Assembly (NCBI GenBank): GCA_902805635.1
Contig: CADCTC010000121.1
Location: 44,382-101,731 of the forward strand
Length of the DNA: 57,350 nt
DNA from: an uncultured Chloroflexota bacterium
Lineage (GTDB): Bacteria > Chloroflexota > UBA11872 > UBA12225
Direction: 5' to 3'
This document shows, piece after piece, positions 1-7,690 of this stretch. Position 1 is the stretch's first letter, and each line of letters opens with the position of its first letter. The position numbers were made by a program, and so were the translations under genes. The notes beneath the pieces were generated by a model, which worked only from the letters and a program-made list of their open reading frames with translations, made no database searches and was not told where the DNA came from.

Positions 1-350
1 TGGCGGTAGGACCGGAGATCGTCACCGGCTCCACGCGCCTGAAGGCGGGCACCGCGCAGAAGCTGGTGCTCAACATGCTCACCACGGCAAGCATGATCCG
101 CTCCGGCAAGGTGTACGGCAACCTCATGGTGGACCTGACCGCCAGCAACACCAAACTGCGCCGCCGCGCGGAGCGCATCGTGGCGACAGTCACCGGCATC
201 CCGGAAGACGAGACGGTGCCGTATCTCGAGCAGACGGGCTACTCCGCTAAGCCCGCCATCCTGATGGTGCTGGCCGGCTGTACGGCCGACGAGGCACGCA
301 AGCGGCTGGAGGCGGTGGGAGGACGGCTGCGCGAGGCGCTGGACCGGTGA
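1..350 (+). CDS. murQ: N-acetylmuramic acid 6-phosphate etherase, C-terminal part (5' cut by window)
   Basis: MurQ cleaves the lactyl ether of MurNAc-6-phosphate to GlcNAc-6-phosphate and D-lactate during cell-wall recycling in the cytoplasm. The reading frame is already open at base 3, and the first visible residues read AVGPEIVTGSTRLKAGTAQK, the family's SIS-domain signature, followed by a conserved VLNMLTTASMIRSGKVYGN stretch. About 115 residues remain of a family usually near 300, so the start lies outside the window. It ends in TGA at 348-350. A dispersed hairpin repeat follows 80 bases later and could end transcription. Identity is very secure from the signature; the start and upstream context cannot be seen. 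Confidence 0.93.
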   Translation, partial: AVGPEIVTGSTRLKAGTAQKLVLNMLTTASMIRSGKVYGNLMVDLTASNTKLRRRAERIVATVTGIPEDETVPYLEQTGYSAKPAILMVLAGCTADEARKRLEAVGGRLREALDR

Positions 351-433
351 ACTACCCGGGGAAGGCGAATGGCACCGGGGCGGCGTGTTCGGTCTGGATG
401 GACCAGGCGAGCAGGTGGCGCTGCAGCTCCATC

Positions 434-512
434 CTTACCCCCGACCCCTCTCCGGCGCGGAGAGGGGAGGGTGGCGGCTCTACCACCTCGGCATGAGACG
501 GACCGAGACGTA
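434..512 (+). repeat. dispersed hairpin repeat, copy 1
   Basis: The core is a perfect 9-bp hairpin, CCCCTCTCC at 445-453 and GGAGAGGGG at 459-467, preceded by CTTACCCCCGA. To the right it carries ATGAGacggaCCGAGACG (494-511), which recurs in near-identical form beside copy 4 at about 36249-36266. It fills the gap between murQ and the next gene. There is no T-run, so it is a weak candidate intrinsic terminator and looks more like a mobile or REP-like element. Confidence 0.7.
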
Positions 513-539
513 ATGGGGCGTCAGGCACAATCGCGCGCG

Positions 540-1484
540 ATGAAGATCGGTTACAACACCTGGGCGATCCCGCGCTTGCCGTACGAGACTATCCTGCCCG
601 AGCTGCGGCGCATTGGCTACACGGCGGTGGCGCTGACGGTGGTGTCGGGGTACACGATCAACGGCGAGTGGGTGCGCAACGCGACCGACATCGAACTGTT
701 GAACACCGCCGACCGCCAACGCATCGGCGCGCTGTGCAACGAGCTGGGGATGGAGCTGCACTCGGTGGTGGGCAACCAGAACATCATTGGTGACGACGCC
801 GAGCAGGCCCGGGCGGCCATGCAGCGCCTGCGGGACACGATTGACTTCTGCGCCGAGGTGACGCCGCCGGGGCAGGCGGTGCCGGTGCTGTGCACCGGCA
901 GCGGCGGCCGCGCTGGGGACTTCGAGACGCACAGGGACCAGCTGGTGGAGCGGCTGGGGCAGCTGGGCGAGTACGCCGGGCAGCATGGAGTGGTGATCGC
1001 GCTTGAGCCGCACGTGAACGATCCGCTGGAGCGGCCGGAGCATGCGGATTGGGTCATCCAGGCGGTGAACAGCCCATACGTGCGGCTGGACCTGGATATG
1101 AGCCACTTCATGGTGCAGGGCTATCCACTAGAGCAGATCGTGCCGCGCCTGGCGCCGCTGGCGGTCTCCACCGAGATCAAGGACCAGCGCATCCGTCCCC
1201 TGGACGAGCCCGAGGGCTGGCGCGTCCCGGAGAATGGCTCCGGCAAGTCCACACACCCGGACGGCCGCGCACTGGAGTTCCAGTTCCTGCTGGGGGGAGA
1301 AGGCGACTTCGACCTGCCGACGTATCTGCGCCTGATGCAGCAGGCGGGCTGGAGCGGCCCGGTCTGCTTTGAGGCGAGCCTGGCGTGCGTCCGCCGTCCC
1401 GGCTATGACCCGATTGCCTCCGCCGCCGAGACGTACCAGTGGATGCGCAGGGGCTGGGAAGTGGCGGGACTACCGCGCGACTGA
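540..1484 (+). CDS. sugar phosphate isomerase/epimerase (xylose isomerase-like TIM barrel)
   Basis: This 314-residue protein fits the AP endonuclease family 2 / xylose isomerase-like barrel, whose members isomerise or epimerise sugars and inositol derivatives with a divalent metal. It opens MKIGYNTWAIPRLPYE, has a metal-ligand type ALEPHVND segment mid-protein, RLDLDMSHFMVQ about 30 residues later, and ends with GPVCFEASLACVRRPGYDP. The frame is open further upstream (369), but that part is coded by the dispersed repeat and looks non-native. ATG 540 begins the recognisable fold; ATG 513 is an alternative, and neither has a clear ribosome-binding site. The gene is convergent with the ECF ATPase gene, 6 bases away. 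Its exact substrate cannot be read from sequence. Confidence 0.85.
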   Translation: MKIGYNTWAIPRLPYETILPELRRIGYTAVALTVVSGYTINGEWVRNATDIELLNTADRQRIGALCNELGMELHSVVGNQNIIGDDAEQARAAMQRLRDTIDFCAEVTPPGQAVPVLCTGSGGRAGDFETHRDQLVERLGQLGEYAGQHGVVIALEPHVNDPLERPEHADWVIQAVNSPYVRLDLDMSHFMVQGYPLEQIVPRLAPLAVSTEIKDQRIRPLDEPEGWRVPENGSGKSTHPDGRALEFQFLLGGEGDFDLPTYLRLMQQAGWSGPVCFEASLACVRRPGYDPIASAAETYQWMRRGWEVAGLPRD

Positions 1485-1490
1485 CGTGTT

Positions 1491-2339
1491 CTACGCACGC
1501 AGCCGCCTGAGCAGTGCGTCCGCCACCACCAGGGGGTCGGTGGTGTCCATGCCGTTCGCTACCTCCAGGTTGGCGCCGCCGGCGCGGAGGGCATCCAGCA
1601 GGCGGGCCAGCGGGGGCGCTTCCACGTTCGAGGCGGCCAGCGCGTCGGGCATGGCGAAGACCGCTTCGGGTGTGCCACGCACGCGCAGGGCGCCGTCCGC
1701 CGAGAGCAGGTAGACGGTGTCCACCAGGGACGGCAGCTCGTGCACCTCGTGGGTGGTCAGCAGCACCGCCATGCCACGCTGGGCGTGCTCGCGCCGAATC
1801 AGCGCCGCGAGCTCGCCGCGTGAGGCAGGGTCCAGGCCGGCGAATGGCTCGTCCAGCACCAGCAGGTCGGGCTCGGTCACCAGCGCGCCGGCGAGCGCCA
1901 CCTTGCGGCGCTCACCACCCGAGAGATAATGCGGCACCTTGTCCAGCAGCGGCAGCAGGCCAAAGGCGTTTGCAGCTGCCTCTACTTTTCGGGCAATCTC
2001 GTCACGCAGCAGGCTGCTGCCCAGCCCGAATGCCAGGTCCTCACGCACGGTTGGCGCAAGCAGCTGCGCCTCCACGTCCTGCAGCACGGCGCCAATGCGC
2101 GGGCGGATGGAGTCGAACTCACGTGCCGGGTCGCGCCCGAAGACGCGCACGGTGCCGGAGGCAGGGCGCACCAGTCCGAGTACTGCGCGAAGCAAGGTGC
2201 TCTTGCCGCTGCCGTTGGCGCCGAGCAGCGCCACCCGCTCACCCGGGCCGACGGAGAACGGCTCGCCGCTCAGTGTCACCGTGCGGCCGTCGGGGTAGCG
2301 CACCACCAGCGGCGCGACGGTGGTGACTACCGCCTGCAC
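1491..2339 (-). CDS. ECF/cobalt-type ABC transporter ATPase (EcfA/CbiO-like)
   Basis: This 282-residue nucleotide-binding subunit of an energy-coupling-factor importer would sit on the cytoplasmic face and drive metal uptake. Walker A GANGSGKST lies at residues 40-48, the signature LSGGERRKVALAGAL in the middle, and Walker B LLVLDEPFAGLD after it. It is the last gene of the minus-strand operon 3845-1491, 12 bases after the T-component gene. The start is GTG at 2339, because the nearby ATG runs into a stop after two codons. Only one ATPase gene is present, as in group I (dedicated) CbiMQO systems, so it probably forms a homodimer. Confidence 0.9.
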   Translation of the reverse strand: MQAVVTTVAPLVVRYPDGRTVTLSGEPFSVGPGERVALLGANGSGKSTLLRAVLGLVRPASGTVRVFGRDPAREFDSIRPRIGAVLQDVEAQLLAPTVREDLAFGLGSSLLRDEIARKVEAAANAFGLLPLLDKVPHYLSGGERRKVALAGALVTEPDLLVLDEPFAGLDPASRGELAALIRREHAQRGMAVLLTTHEVHELPSLVDTVYLLSADGALRVRGTPEAVFAMPDALAASNVEAPPLARLLDALRAGGANLEVANGMDTTDPLVVADALLRRLRA

Positions 2340-2351
2340 CTAGTGCACCAT

Positions 2352-3029
2352 CTACGCCGCCGTGGGCAGTGCACGTCCCGGCACCTCCGACCGCGCCCCC
2401 AGGGGCACCGTCACGGGTCGTGCTGCCGAGGACGGAGTGCGCAGGCGCAGCGCGGCGTACTGATCGGTGGCTAGCTCGGTGGCGCGCAGCACGGCCAGCG
2501 CGCCCACCAGCGAGCCGCGGCGTACACGCGCGTGCCAGGGGGCAGGCGCAGCCCGCAGGCGCAGCGCGTCGCGCGCCGCCAGCGCCCGGCCAAGCACGAT
2601 GAAGATGGAGCGATAGCCCAGGAACAGCATCTCGGCCAGCGTGGCCGGCAAGACGCGCCGCACCAGGCGCAGCAGAGCGGTGTGTGGCGTGGTGGTCACC
2701 AGCAGCAGCATGGTCAGGCTGGTGATGGCGCCCTTGAGCACCACCACTGCCGCTGCCTCCGTGCCGCCGCCGGCGCGGGAGAGCGCGAACACGCTTGACA
2801 TGACGACGGGCGCCAGGGAGAGGCCTAGGATAGGCAGCACCGGCAGCCGCGTGCTGACCAGGCAGACCAGCAGGAGTGCATAGAGCGGCGCCAGCGGCGC
2901 CGGCTCGTGCACGGCCACCAGCAGCCCCACCACGACGAGCACCGCGGTCGCCTTCGCCCCCGCCGGGAGGCGGTGCAGCCAACTGTGCCCGGTGGCGGAC
3001 CAGCGGTCGATAGCCAAGAGATCGATCAT
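2352..3029 (-). CDS. ECF transporter transmembrane (T) component, CbiQ/EcfT-like
   Basis: This 225-residue polytopic membrane protein would couple the ATPase to the substrate-binding S component. Hydrophobic segments lie roughly at residues 25-45, 50-75 and 90-115, with more further on. The Ala-Arg-rich stretch around residues 145-165, including ALAARDALRLRAA, resembles the coupling helices of CbiQ, where an A-R-(G/A/S) motif contacts the ATPase. It sits between the CbiM-like and ATPase genes on the same strand, gaps of 60 and 12 bases, as in cbiMQO operons. The sequence after residue 205 is Pro/Arg-rich and probably a poorly conserved tail. Confidence 0.85.
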   Translation of the reverse strand: MIDLLAIDRWSATGHSWLHRLPAGAKATAVLVVVGLLVAVHEPAPLAPLYALLLVCLVSTRLPVLPILGLSLAPVVMSSVFALSRAGGGTEAAAVVVLKGAITSLTMLLLVTTTPHTALLRLVRRVLPATLAEMLFLGYRSIFIVLGRALAARDALRLRAAPAPWHARVRRGSLVGALAVLRATELATDQYAALRLRTPSSAARPVTVPLGARSEVPGRALPTAA

Positions 3030-3089
3030 GTCAGGGGGTGCCGGTCCTCAAAGCTCATGTCGTGCGTGTCGTATGTGCCAGACGCCGGA

Positions 3090-3845
3090 TCAGACGATCC
3101 GCGCGTCACGTGGGGTTGTCGCGACGTCTATGGCCGATGTGTCCAAAGCTGCCGAAGGCATCGGCACGAGCACGGGGCGCACCGCGCGCAGGAAACCGAC
3201 GATGGCGCCCACCAATAGGCTCTCGATGACCCAGCCGATAGCGCCCAGGGTGAGCACTATCCCGGCGTACGCGCTGAAGGCCGGCTCGCCGCCGCCCAGA
3301 CGGTCCAGCACTTCCTCACCGACTTCCGCCAGGTCCGACGCACCCAACGCCACCGCCCCTAGGAACACAAGGGTCGCCAGCGCCAGCGCCGCCCACGCAG
3401 CGACCGCCGCCGCAATGCCCGCGCCAAGCGGGCCGCGCGCGGTCAGCGGCCGAGCCACGGCGCGTGCCACGGCGCGGAAGACGCAGTAGGCAAGCACTGC
3501 CTCCAAGCCCAGGATAAGCGTGTTCAGCCCCAGCAGCGTCACGGCGCCATCGCCCAGCAGCATGCGCAGCACGTTGAAGACGAACACCGCCAGGAAGCCG
3601 TAGGCGGGACCGAGCACAATGCCCGCCAGCGCGGTGAGGTGCGGCTCATAGGCCAGGGGCGCGATCTCCAGCGACATGACCAGCGTCATCACGCCGGCCA
3701 GCACCGCTGCGAGCGGCACCAGGCGCGCGCGGTCAGAATCGCGTGTCGCCCACAGCGCCGCCGCCAGGCCCGCCGCGGCCGCAACCCACCCCAAGATCCA
3801 GAGCCACGGCGCAAGCACGCCGTCTGGGACCATAATATGAGTCAC
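3090..3845 (-). CDS. ECF metal transporter substrate-specific (S) component, CbiM-like
   Basis: This 251-residue membrane protein binds the transported metal, usually Co(II) or Ni(II), through a free N-terminus and His residues near it. The N-terminus reads MTHIMVPDGVLAPW, close to the MHI..(P)DG start of CbiM proteins, and the middle has LLGDGAVTLLGLNTLILG, matching the conserved GANT-type segment. About seven hydrophobic helices are visible. The start is GTG at 3845; ATG at 3833 would lose the His and is less likely. It heads the operon and is divergent from a Fur-family regulator 85 bases away, pointing to metal-controlled expression. Whether the metal is cobalt, nickel or zinc cannot be decided. 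Confidence 0.85.
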   Translation of the reverse strand: MTHIMVPDGVLAPWLWILGWVAAAAGLAAALWATRDSDRARLVPLAAVLAGVMTLVMSLEIAPLAYEPHLTALAGIVLGPAYGFLAVFVFNVLRMLLGDGAVTLLGLNTLILGLEAVLAYCVFRAVARAVARPLTARGPLGAGIAAAVAAWAALALATLVFLGAVALGASDLAEVGEEVLDRLGGGEPAFSAYAGIVLTLGAIGWVIESLLVGAIVGFLRAVRPVLVPMPSAALDTSAIDVATTPRDARIV

Positions 3846-3914
3846 GCGTCTTCTCTCTCGTTCCCCGCAAGGGCGCCGGCCGTTCCTGCTGGTGGACTAT
3901 GCCGTCTAGAATAG

Positions 3915-3929
3915 TGATACCAAGTATCA
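3915..3929. promoter_or_regulatory. putative Fur/Zur-type operator
   Basis: TGATACCAAGTATCA is a perfect 6-3-6 inverted repeat and can be read as the 7-1-7 Fur-family box, with the TGATA and TATCA ends of the Fur/Zur consensus. It ends one base before the ATG of the Fur-like gene and lies between that gene and the metal importer operon. TAGAAT at 3907-3912, just upstream, is a reasonable -10 for the regulator gene. Together these suggest autoregulation and possibly control of the importer. Confidence 0.65.
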
Positions 3930-3930
3930 A

Positions 3931-4446
3931 ATGGTGAGACAAGCTCTCGGCAAGACTCTTGCCGCCGCGGTGCCTGCTTCTGCCGATGTGGACGACTGCG
4001 AGCTGTGCACCGTCCCGGTGTCCGATGGCGCGCACATTGTGCGTGCGCTGCGCCTGGCCGGGTACCAGGTGACGCCGCCGCGCGCGGCGGTGGTGCGCGC
4101 CGTCGCCGCCCAGCCGCGGCCGTTTACCGCGGGACACCTGTGCGCCGCCGTGGCGGCGCATGATCCCAGCGTGGGGCGGGCTACCGTCTTCCGCACGCTG
4201 GAGCTGCTGGTGGACGCCGGCGTACTGGACCGGCTGCACGCGGTGCGCGGCGACGCCAGCTACGTCGCGCGCGACCCGTCGCGCCCGGACCAGGCGCACC
4301 ACTACCTGGTGTGCTCCGCGTGCGACGGCGTGACCAAGGTAGAGGATGCCGACCTGCGCTCGCTGTTGGGAGCAGTGGCGGCGCGCCACGCGTTCCGCGC
4401 CGAAGGTGGTCTGTTGGAGATCACCGGCCGCTGCCAGGCGTGCTGA
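3931..4446 (+). CDS. Fur-family metalloregulator
   Basis: This 171-residue cytoplasmic repressor has a winged helix (about residues 33-105, with VGRATVFRTLELLVDAGVLDR as recognition region) and a metal-binding dimerisation domain. The HHYLVC segment (H123, H124, C128) plus C131 and the C-terminal C168xxC171 pair match the structural zinc site of Fur/Zur proteins. A third CxxC pair (C23, C26) in the N-terminal extension is unusual. The palindrome abuts ATG 3931, leaving no room for a ribosome-binding site, so translation may be leaderless or start at a later GTG such as 4018, giving a more typical length near 140. Zur, Nur and Fur cannot be told apart here; the divergent CbiM-type importer favours Ni, Co or Zn. 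Confidence 0.9.
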   Translation: MVRQALGKTLAAAVPASADVDDCELCTVPVSDGAHIVRALRLAGYQVTPPRAAVVRAVAAQPRPFTAGHLCAAVAAHDPSVGRATVFRTLELLVDAGVLDRLHAVRGDASYVARDPSRPDQAHHYLVCSACDGVTKVEDADLRSLLGAVAARHAFRAEGGLLEITGRCQAC

Positions 4447-4467
4447 GCGGCCGGCCTACGCCTTTGC

Positions 4468-6147
4468 CTACGCTCCGGACACGCGCGGCATGCGTGTGGG
4501 CTCGCGCCGGATCTCGTACTGCACGGCGTGGTGCAGCAGCTGCGCCTTGAGTGAAGCTGCTTCGGGCACGTCCCAGAGGTTGTTGACCTCGTCAGGGTCT
4601 TCCTCCAGATCGAACAGCTCGCCGTAGCTACCGCCGCGGTGGACCGTCAGCTTGTAGCGCTGGTCCACGTAGCTGCGGACGTTGAGCACGTTTGGCTGGT
4701 GCCGGTTCTCGACGATGACGTGGTCGCGTGGCGCGCGGCGCACGCCCTGCGCCACGGGCTCGGCCAGTGGCGGCGCCTGGTCCTCGGCGCCGCACCAGGA
4801 GGGCAGCTGATCGTAGCCCTGCATCAGGCCGGGGATGGGCAGCCCCGCCGCGGTCAGGAAGGTAGGCGCCAGGTCCAGCGTGCTCTGCAGCTCGTGAGAG
4901 ACTCGCCCCGCGGGGACGCCCTTCTGTTGCCCGTCCTCAGACGCGCTCCCTCTGGGCCAGCGTACGAGGAACGGGACGCGGATCATGTCCTCGTAGTGGA
5001 AGGCGCCCTTGGCGATCAGGCCGTGCTGGCCCAGGAAGTGGCCGTGGTCGGTGGTGAAGACGACGATGGTGTTCTCTGCCAGGCCGCGCGCGTCCAGATG
5101 GTCCAGGATGCGTCCGATCTGCTGGTCCATGAAGCTGGTCATGCCGTAGTAGATGGCCATGTCCTGCTGCAGTGCGGCGCGCTGGTGGCGGTGCGACTGG
5201 AAGCCGTGGCTGGCGTACTGCTCGCGCCAGGGGGAGAAGTCCGGCTTCTCTTCTTGCGTGAGCCCGAAGAAGGGTGGATTCTTCTCGTGCTCACCCGGCG
5301 CCAGCTGTCCCGGCTCCATCTCCGCCGGGTCGTACATGCTCGCCCACGGCTCGGGGACCACGTACGGCGGGTGCGGGTCGGGGAAGCTGGCCCAGGCGAA
5401 GAACGGCTGCTGCGTCCCCTGGCTGCTTCCGGTGGAAGCGCCACCTCCCGCCGGCTCACCCGCGCTGTGGCCTAGCGCACGGTCGATGAACGCCATGGTG
5501 CGCTCGGCGATCCAGACGTTGTAGTGCAGGCGCTCGGGCAGCTCCCAGGCGCCGTGGCGGCGCTTGCGCTCGGCGGCGGGCGGCCAGGGCTGGAAGTAGT
5601 CCTGCCAGTTGGAGAGGCCCTGGTCTTCCAGCCAGGCGCCGTAGTGCTGGCCCGCGTGCGACTCGTCGGCGTGGTTTCGGCAGAGCTCCACGTGGTCGAA
5701 GCCGTACCAGGGGCCGTGGAAGCCGCGCCAGAAGTCGAGGTCGCGCATGGTGGGCTGCGCTTCCAGCGAAGGGCTCTCCGGCGTGGAGCCCAGCGGCTGG
5801 AAGTGCGCCTTGCCGATCAGCCCGGTGGCGTAGCCGCTCAGCGAGAGCGCGCTGCCGACCGTCGGCACGTCCTCCGGCAGCTTGACGCCGATGGTCCAGG
5901 CGCCGTGCACCGAGGGGTACAGCCCGGTGATGATGCTGGAGCGGGCCGGGGTGCACACCGGGTTGGACGTGTAGGCGCGGTCAAAGCGCGTCCCCTCGCG
6001 CGCCAGCCGGTCCAGTGCGGGCGTCTTGAGCTTGGGGTTGGTGATACCTAGACAGGTGTAATGCTGCTGGTCGCTGGTGATCAGCAGGATGTTGGGGCGG
6101 CGTGTGGATGTTGTGCCGGGTGTGCCGGGTGTGCCGGATGCGGTCAT
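4468..6147 (-). CDS. formylglycine-type sulfatase
   Basis: This 559-residue alkaline-phosphatase-superfamily hydrolase removes sulfate esters. The N-terminal PNILLITSDQQ strand carries the metal ligand Asp, and C65-T-P-A-R69 is the CxPxR site where Cys becomes formylglycine. VFTTDHGHFLGQHG supplies the second metal site and LFDLEEDPDEVNNL is the usual C-terminal sulfatase motif. No signal peptide is seen, so it looks cytoplasmic. Around residues 285-306 there is a low-complexity Gly/Ser/Gln insert before the FFAWASFPDPHPPY core. ATG 6147 overlaps the stop of the upstream sulfatase gene by four bases (ATGA), so they are translationally coupled. It is the last gene of the 12271-4468 operon. The substrate is unknown; arylsulfatase or phosphonate-monoester hydrolase activity is possible. 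Confidence 0.92.
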   Translation of the reverse strand: MTASGTPGTPGTTSTRRPNILLITSDQQHYTCLGITNPKLKTPALDRLAREGTRFDRAYTSNPVCTPARSSIITGLYPSVHGAWTIGVKLPEDVPTVGSALSLSGYATGLIGKAHFQPLGSTPESPSLEAQPTMRDLDFWRGFHGPWYGFDHVELCRNHADESHAGQHYGAWLEDQGLSNWQDYFQPWPPAAERKRRHGAWELPERLHYNVWIAERTMAFIDRALGHSAGEPAGGGASTGSSQGTQQPFFAWASFPDPHPPYVVPEPWASMYDPAEMEPGQLAPGEHEKNPPFFGLTQEEKPDFSPWREQYASHGFQSHRHQRAALQQDMAIYYGMTSFMDQQIGRILDHLDARGLAENTIVVFTTDHGHFLGQHGLIAKGAFHYEDMIRVPFLVRWPRGSASEDGQQKGVPAGRVSHELQSTLDLAPTFLTAAGLPIPGLMQGYDQLPSWCGAEDQAPPLAEPVAQGVRRAPRDHVIVENRHQPNVLNVRSYVDQRYKLTVHRGGSYGELFDLEEDPDEVNNLWDVPEAASLKAQLLHHAVQYEIRREPTRMPRVSGA

Positions 6148-7661
6148 GCCGTCACCTCTTGAGTCTCGCGCAGGGCGTCGCCGGGGCCCCAGGGGGCCAT
6201 GGCGACGGTGGCGTACGGGTTGAAGATGTGGTCGTCGGTCTTGACGCCGAAGCGCCACATCTTGCGCACCAGCTCGCGCTTAACCTCGGCGTGGCCCGGC
6301 TCTTCCGCCAGGTTCTTCATCTCGTGCGGGTCGTTCTTGAGGTCGTACAACTCGTCGAAGTCGAAGCCGTTGTAGACGTACTTCCACTCCTTGGTCTGCA
6401 CGGCGCGCTGGGTGTAGTACAGCTCCACGCCGTTCATCTGGCTGTAGAAGGCGTCGGGCCAGTCTTCGGGCTGCTCGGCGCGCAGGAAGGGCGCCATGCT
6501 GCGCCCGGTCAGCCCGTCCGGCACGGGCAGCCCCGCGGCTTCCAAGATGGTGGGGCCGATGTCGGCCAGCGAGACGAAGGAGTCCTCCTCGCGCCCCGGC
6601 TTCTCGATGCCCGCCGGCCAAGACATGATGCAGGGGACGTTGTACGCCTCGCGGAAAGCGGGCACGCCCTTGCAGAACAGGCCGTGCGCGCCGACGTAGT
6701 CGCCGTGGTCGGAGAGGCGCAGGACCAGCGTGTCCTCGCGCTGGCCGCTGGCATCCAGCGCGTCCATCACCAGGCCAAAGTAGGTGTCCTCCATCTCACT
6801 GTAGGCCCAGTAGTGGGCGATAGCGTCGCGGATCTCGTCCGGGGAGAGCTGGTCCCAGTACTGGCGGCGCATGCGCTGGTAGACGCGCGGCTTGTCTTCG
6901 CAGGTGTCGAAGTAGCTCGGCGGCAACTGCACGTTGGCCGGGTCGTAGCGCCGGGCGAAGACGTCGGGCACGTTGTACGGATCGTGTGGCCCGATGGGTC
7001 CGACGTACAGGCACCAAGGTGAGTCGGCCTGTCCGCCGCTGCTGGTCAGCTGCTCCAGCGCGCGCAGGCCGCTCTGCACGACCTTCCAATCGTTGCCCTG
7101 GTCGTAGCCCAGCGGGCTCTGCGACGGCAGCGTGCGGTAGAGGGTGAGGTCGCCCCAGCCGGGGCGGAAGACCATGCCGGCAGGGCGCGGCGCGGCCGGG
7201 TTGCGGTCGGGGTTGCCGTCCGGGGGGAGGGTGCGCCAGCGGTCGTGCGCCGGCTGCATCTGCGCCCGCTTGTTGGCCGTGACGTCCAGCTCCTCCCAAC
7301 CCCGGTCTGAGGGATCTTCTTCGGCGGAGACGTGCCACTTGCCGGTGTACTGCAGGCGGTAGCCGGCGGCGCGCAGGTCCTCCGACCACATGCGCAGGCC
7401 GGGGCGCACGCCGCGCCGGATGGCGGTATTGGTGCTGACATTGTTGTAGACGCCGTGCACGCTGGGGTAGACGCCGGTCATCAGCGTGGCGCGCGAGGGG
7501 CAGCAGTGGGCCGTGGGGCAGTAGGCGCTGGTGAAGCGCAGGCCCTCCTGCGCCAGCCGCCGCGTGTGTGGCATGTTGCACGGATGGCCAGGCAGCGAGA
7601 CGTCCGCCTGCTCCTGGTCGGTCATGAAGATGAGGATGTTCGGCCGCCGCGTGCTCGTCAT
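6144..7661 (-). CDS. formylglycine-type sulfatase
   Basis: This 505-residue sulfatase has the PNILIFMTDQ metal strand near residue 15, the maturation site C53-C-P-S-R57, LRLSDHGDYVGAHGLFCKG around residue 345, and a LYDLKNDPHEMKNL C-terminal motif. Translation begins at ATG 7661 after a good AAGGAGA ribosome-binding site. The open frame continuing back to 9098 runs antiparallel-frame through the neighbouring gene and is not used. It lies second from the end of the operon, 29 bases after the choline-sulfatase-like gene and overlapping the next sulfatase by 4. No signal peptide is visible. It differs clearly in sequence from its two operon neighbours, so the three probably act on different bonds or substrates. 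Confidence 0.92.
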   Translation of the reverse strand: MTSTRRPNILIFMTDQEQADVSLPGHPCNMPHTRRLAQEGLRFTSAYCPTAHCCPSRATLMTGVYPSVHGVYNNVSTNTAIRRGVRPGLRMWSEDLRAAGYRLQYTGKWHVSAEEDPSDRGWEELDVTANKRAQMQPAHDRWRTLPPDGNPDRNPAAPRPAGMVFRPGWGDLTLYRTLPSQSPLGYDQGNDWKVVQSGLRALEQLTSSGGQADSPWCLYVGPIGPHDPYNVPDVFARRYDPANVQLPPSYFDTCEDKPRVYQRMRRQYWDQLSPDEIRDAIAHYWAYSEMEDTYFGLVMDALDASGQREDTLVLRLSDHGDYVGAHGLFCKGVPAFREAYNVPCIMSWPAGIEKPGREEDSFVSLADIGPTILEAAGLPVPDGLTGRSMAPFLRAEQPEDWPDAFYSQMNGVELYYTQRAVQTKEWKYVYNGFDFDELYDLKNDPHEMKNLAEEPGHAEVKRELVRKMWRFGVKTDDHIFNPYATVAMAPWGPGDALRETQEVTA

Positions 7662-7690
7662 CGGTTGCTCTCCTTGGGCATTAGAGCAGT

